Below, piece after piece: positions 63,044-64,000 of a stretch of DNA of 64,000 bases (the first letter of the stretch is position 1; each line of letters begins with the position of its first letter). Source of the DNA: JAWKWH01 sp963669285 (lineage in GTDB: Bacteria; Pseudomonadota; Alphaproteobacteria; Rhizobiales; Rhizobiaceae). The stretch covers positions 310,001-374,000 of the forward strand of contig CAXXSI010000030.1 of NCBI GenBank assembly GCA_963669285.2. The letters are read 5' to 3'. The translations under genes were made by a program, and so were the position numbers. Under the pieces are notes generated by a model. That model worked only from the letters and a program-made list of their open reading frames with translations. It was not told where the DNA came from and did no database searches.

Positions 63044-64000
63044 TCCGCGAGAACAGTTCGATTTTGCAACTGTCCAAGGAAATGGAAGGCGCCAAGCCGG
63101 ATCCGGAATTGACGCAAGCGCTGAACAACCTGTACAGGCGGGAACATCTGGGCCGCCGGATACGCCCCAACCAACCCCAGGCCCAGGTTCGCGCTTTTTC
63201 CTCGCGCAAGATCCAACTGGCGGTTGGAGACCGCCTGGTCGCGCTGCCTAAGGCCAAAGCCGATGCACTGATCCTGGGGCGCAGCAAGGCCGAACAGAAC
63301 CAGGGTGGTGTAGTCTATCGTGCTCCACGGATCCCTGAGCCACTGGTCAATCCGCTTCGCCAAGTGCGACGCGACGCACTGCTCTCGAATGTCGCCGCGC
63401 TGCCTGACAACACGGTTTCAGCCTATTCCGACAATCGGGATTTCATTGAAGCAGTGATGCTGGGCGCAAACCACGCGATGCAGCAGGAATTGCGTTGGCG
63501 CGGTTTCCCAACCGACATGAAAGGCACAATCTTCCACCGGTTCTGGGACCGAGGTGAGGAACCTGATGACACGTCGAAAGACGATATTGGTTCGATCCGC
63601 AGTTGGACTGGCAAGCTGGGCGACCAGGACAGTCCTGTGGACCAGGATGGTGACGAAAATATCGTAATTGTGATCAAGGGGGATGTGGTTCGCAAGCTCG
63701 ACAACCCATTGATGGTCATCGATATTTCGACTGATCACAACGAATGGGACGGTGACCCGACTGGCGGATCGGAACCGGTTTTTTGGGGGAAAATTGGACG
63801 CGACGTGATGTACTACGGCTTTGACGTCTCGATCGAATTTTTGATGTCACCGGCGAACAGGTCGCGTGCCTATTTCGTGATCTACGAACCACCTGGCCGC
63901 ATGCGTTTTGGCCTTGATATCGGCAACTATACTGTGCGGCGCGAGCGCGGTGCGCTCAGTGCTTCTATCATCGATCCGTCAAACGCGCCGCCAATGCAAA
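63019..64000 (+). CDS. Continuation of the same protein in the -1 frame (runs off the window)
   Basis: The frame is open from about 62881 to the window edge without a stop. The Gly-rich GAGGGGKGGAGRLRATPVIPGD just before the ATG at 63019 looks like native linker, which argues for a frameshift rather than a separate gene. Strong family-like blocks follow: VSAYSDNRDFIEAVMLGANHAM, QELRWRGFPTDMKGTIFHRF, then VIVIKGDVVRKL, MYYGFDVSIEF and FVIYEPPGRMRFGLDIG. I recall this pattern from a widespread uncharacterised family in actinobacteria and cyanobacteria; that is memory, not a search. Confidence 0.65.
   Translation, partial: MSPRPEAIIRENSSILQLSKEMEGAKPDPELTQALNNLYRREHLGRRIRPNQPQAQVRAFSSRKIQLAVGDRLVALPKAKADALILGRSKAEQNQGGVVYRAPRIPEPLVNPLRQVRRDALLSNVAALPDNTVSAYSDNRDFIEAVMLGANHAMQQELRWRGFPTDMKGTIFHRFWDRGEEPDDTSKDDIGSIRSWTGKLGDQDSPVDQDGDENIVIVIKGDVVRKLDNPLMVIDISTDHNEWDGDPTGGSEPVFWGKIGRDVMYYGFDVSIEFLMSPANRSRAYFVIYEPPGRMRFGLDIGNYTVRRERGALSASIIDPSNAPPMQ

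Overview
The window looks like a chromosome segment of an alphaproteobacterium, most likely of the order Hyphomicrobiales (Rhizobiales). The grounds are the gene order (membrane-anchored cytochrome c, kdsB, pheA, nudC, then SRP RNA, dnaX, ybaB, recR), a DnaX without the usual four-cysteine zinc cluster, a yejABEF peptide importer, and a Tad pilus operon of the cpa type. No species can be named from the sequence alone.

Layout. 1-3.9 kb: the end of a Tad/Flp pilus operon (cpaF fragment, tadB, tadC) and an opposing TadD-like TPR lipoprotein. 4-8 kb: M17 aminopeptidase, a MarR regulator coupled to an NlpC/P60 cell-wall hydrolase, and a GhrA-type reductase. 8.3-16 kb: a five-gene peptide ABC importer on the minus strand with two different substrate-binding proteins. 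16-26 kb: conserved housekeeping block (cycM, kdsB, pheA, nudC, HIT protein, ffs, dnaX, ybaB, recR, a lytic transglycosylase). 26-41.7 kb: methyltransferase, LysR regulator, two oxidoreductases, an NDUFA9-like protein, TauE-like exporter, uppP, GST, queG, an SDR protein, mepA, glk, an MsbA-like exporter, dapB and gpmA. At 41,742 lies tRNA-Leu(CAG), followed at once by a tyrosine integrase. From there to the right edge the content is accessory, and I read it as a genomic island whose right end is outside the window.

The core part is peppered with short non-coding mobile repeats of three families, here called R1 (about 263 bp), R2 (about 307 bp) and R3 (about 270 bp). They have terminal inverted repeats and mostly sit between TA dinucleotides, like MITEs of IS630/Tc1-type elements. 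They land at gene ends so precisely that the TAG stop codons of six genes overlap their termini. One copy (38,020-38,330) is a full-length hybrid of R3 and R2.

The island holds the integrase with five GTACCCA motifs in front of it, two small DNA-binding-type genes next to a cluster of TGACAG motifs, a TPR-sulfotransferase, several small unknown genes, a GGDEF/EAL c-di-GMP enzyme, and a three-helix membrane protein with a Popeye/cNMP-like domain. From 54 kb to the edge there is a tightly spaced operon of giant proteins: 1273 aa ending in a DNA/RNA non-specific nuclease-like domain, 1187 aa of Gly-rich beta-type sequence (DUF6603-like), and a third large protein whose frame is interrupted near 62.95 kb and runs off the window. 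This operon is the best candidate for an undescribed system. Its function is not established, and a toxin or contractile-particle-like role is only an inference.
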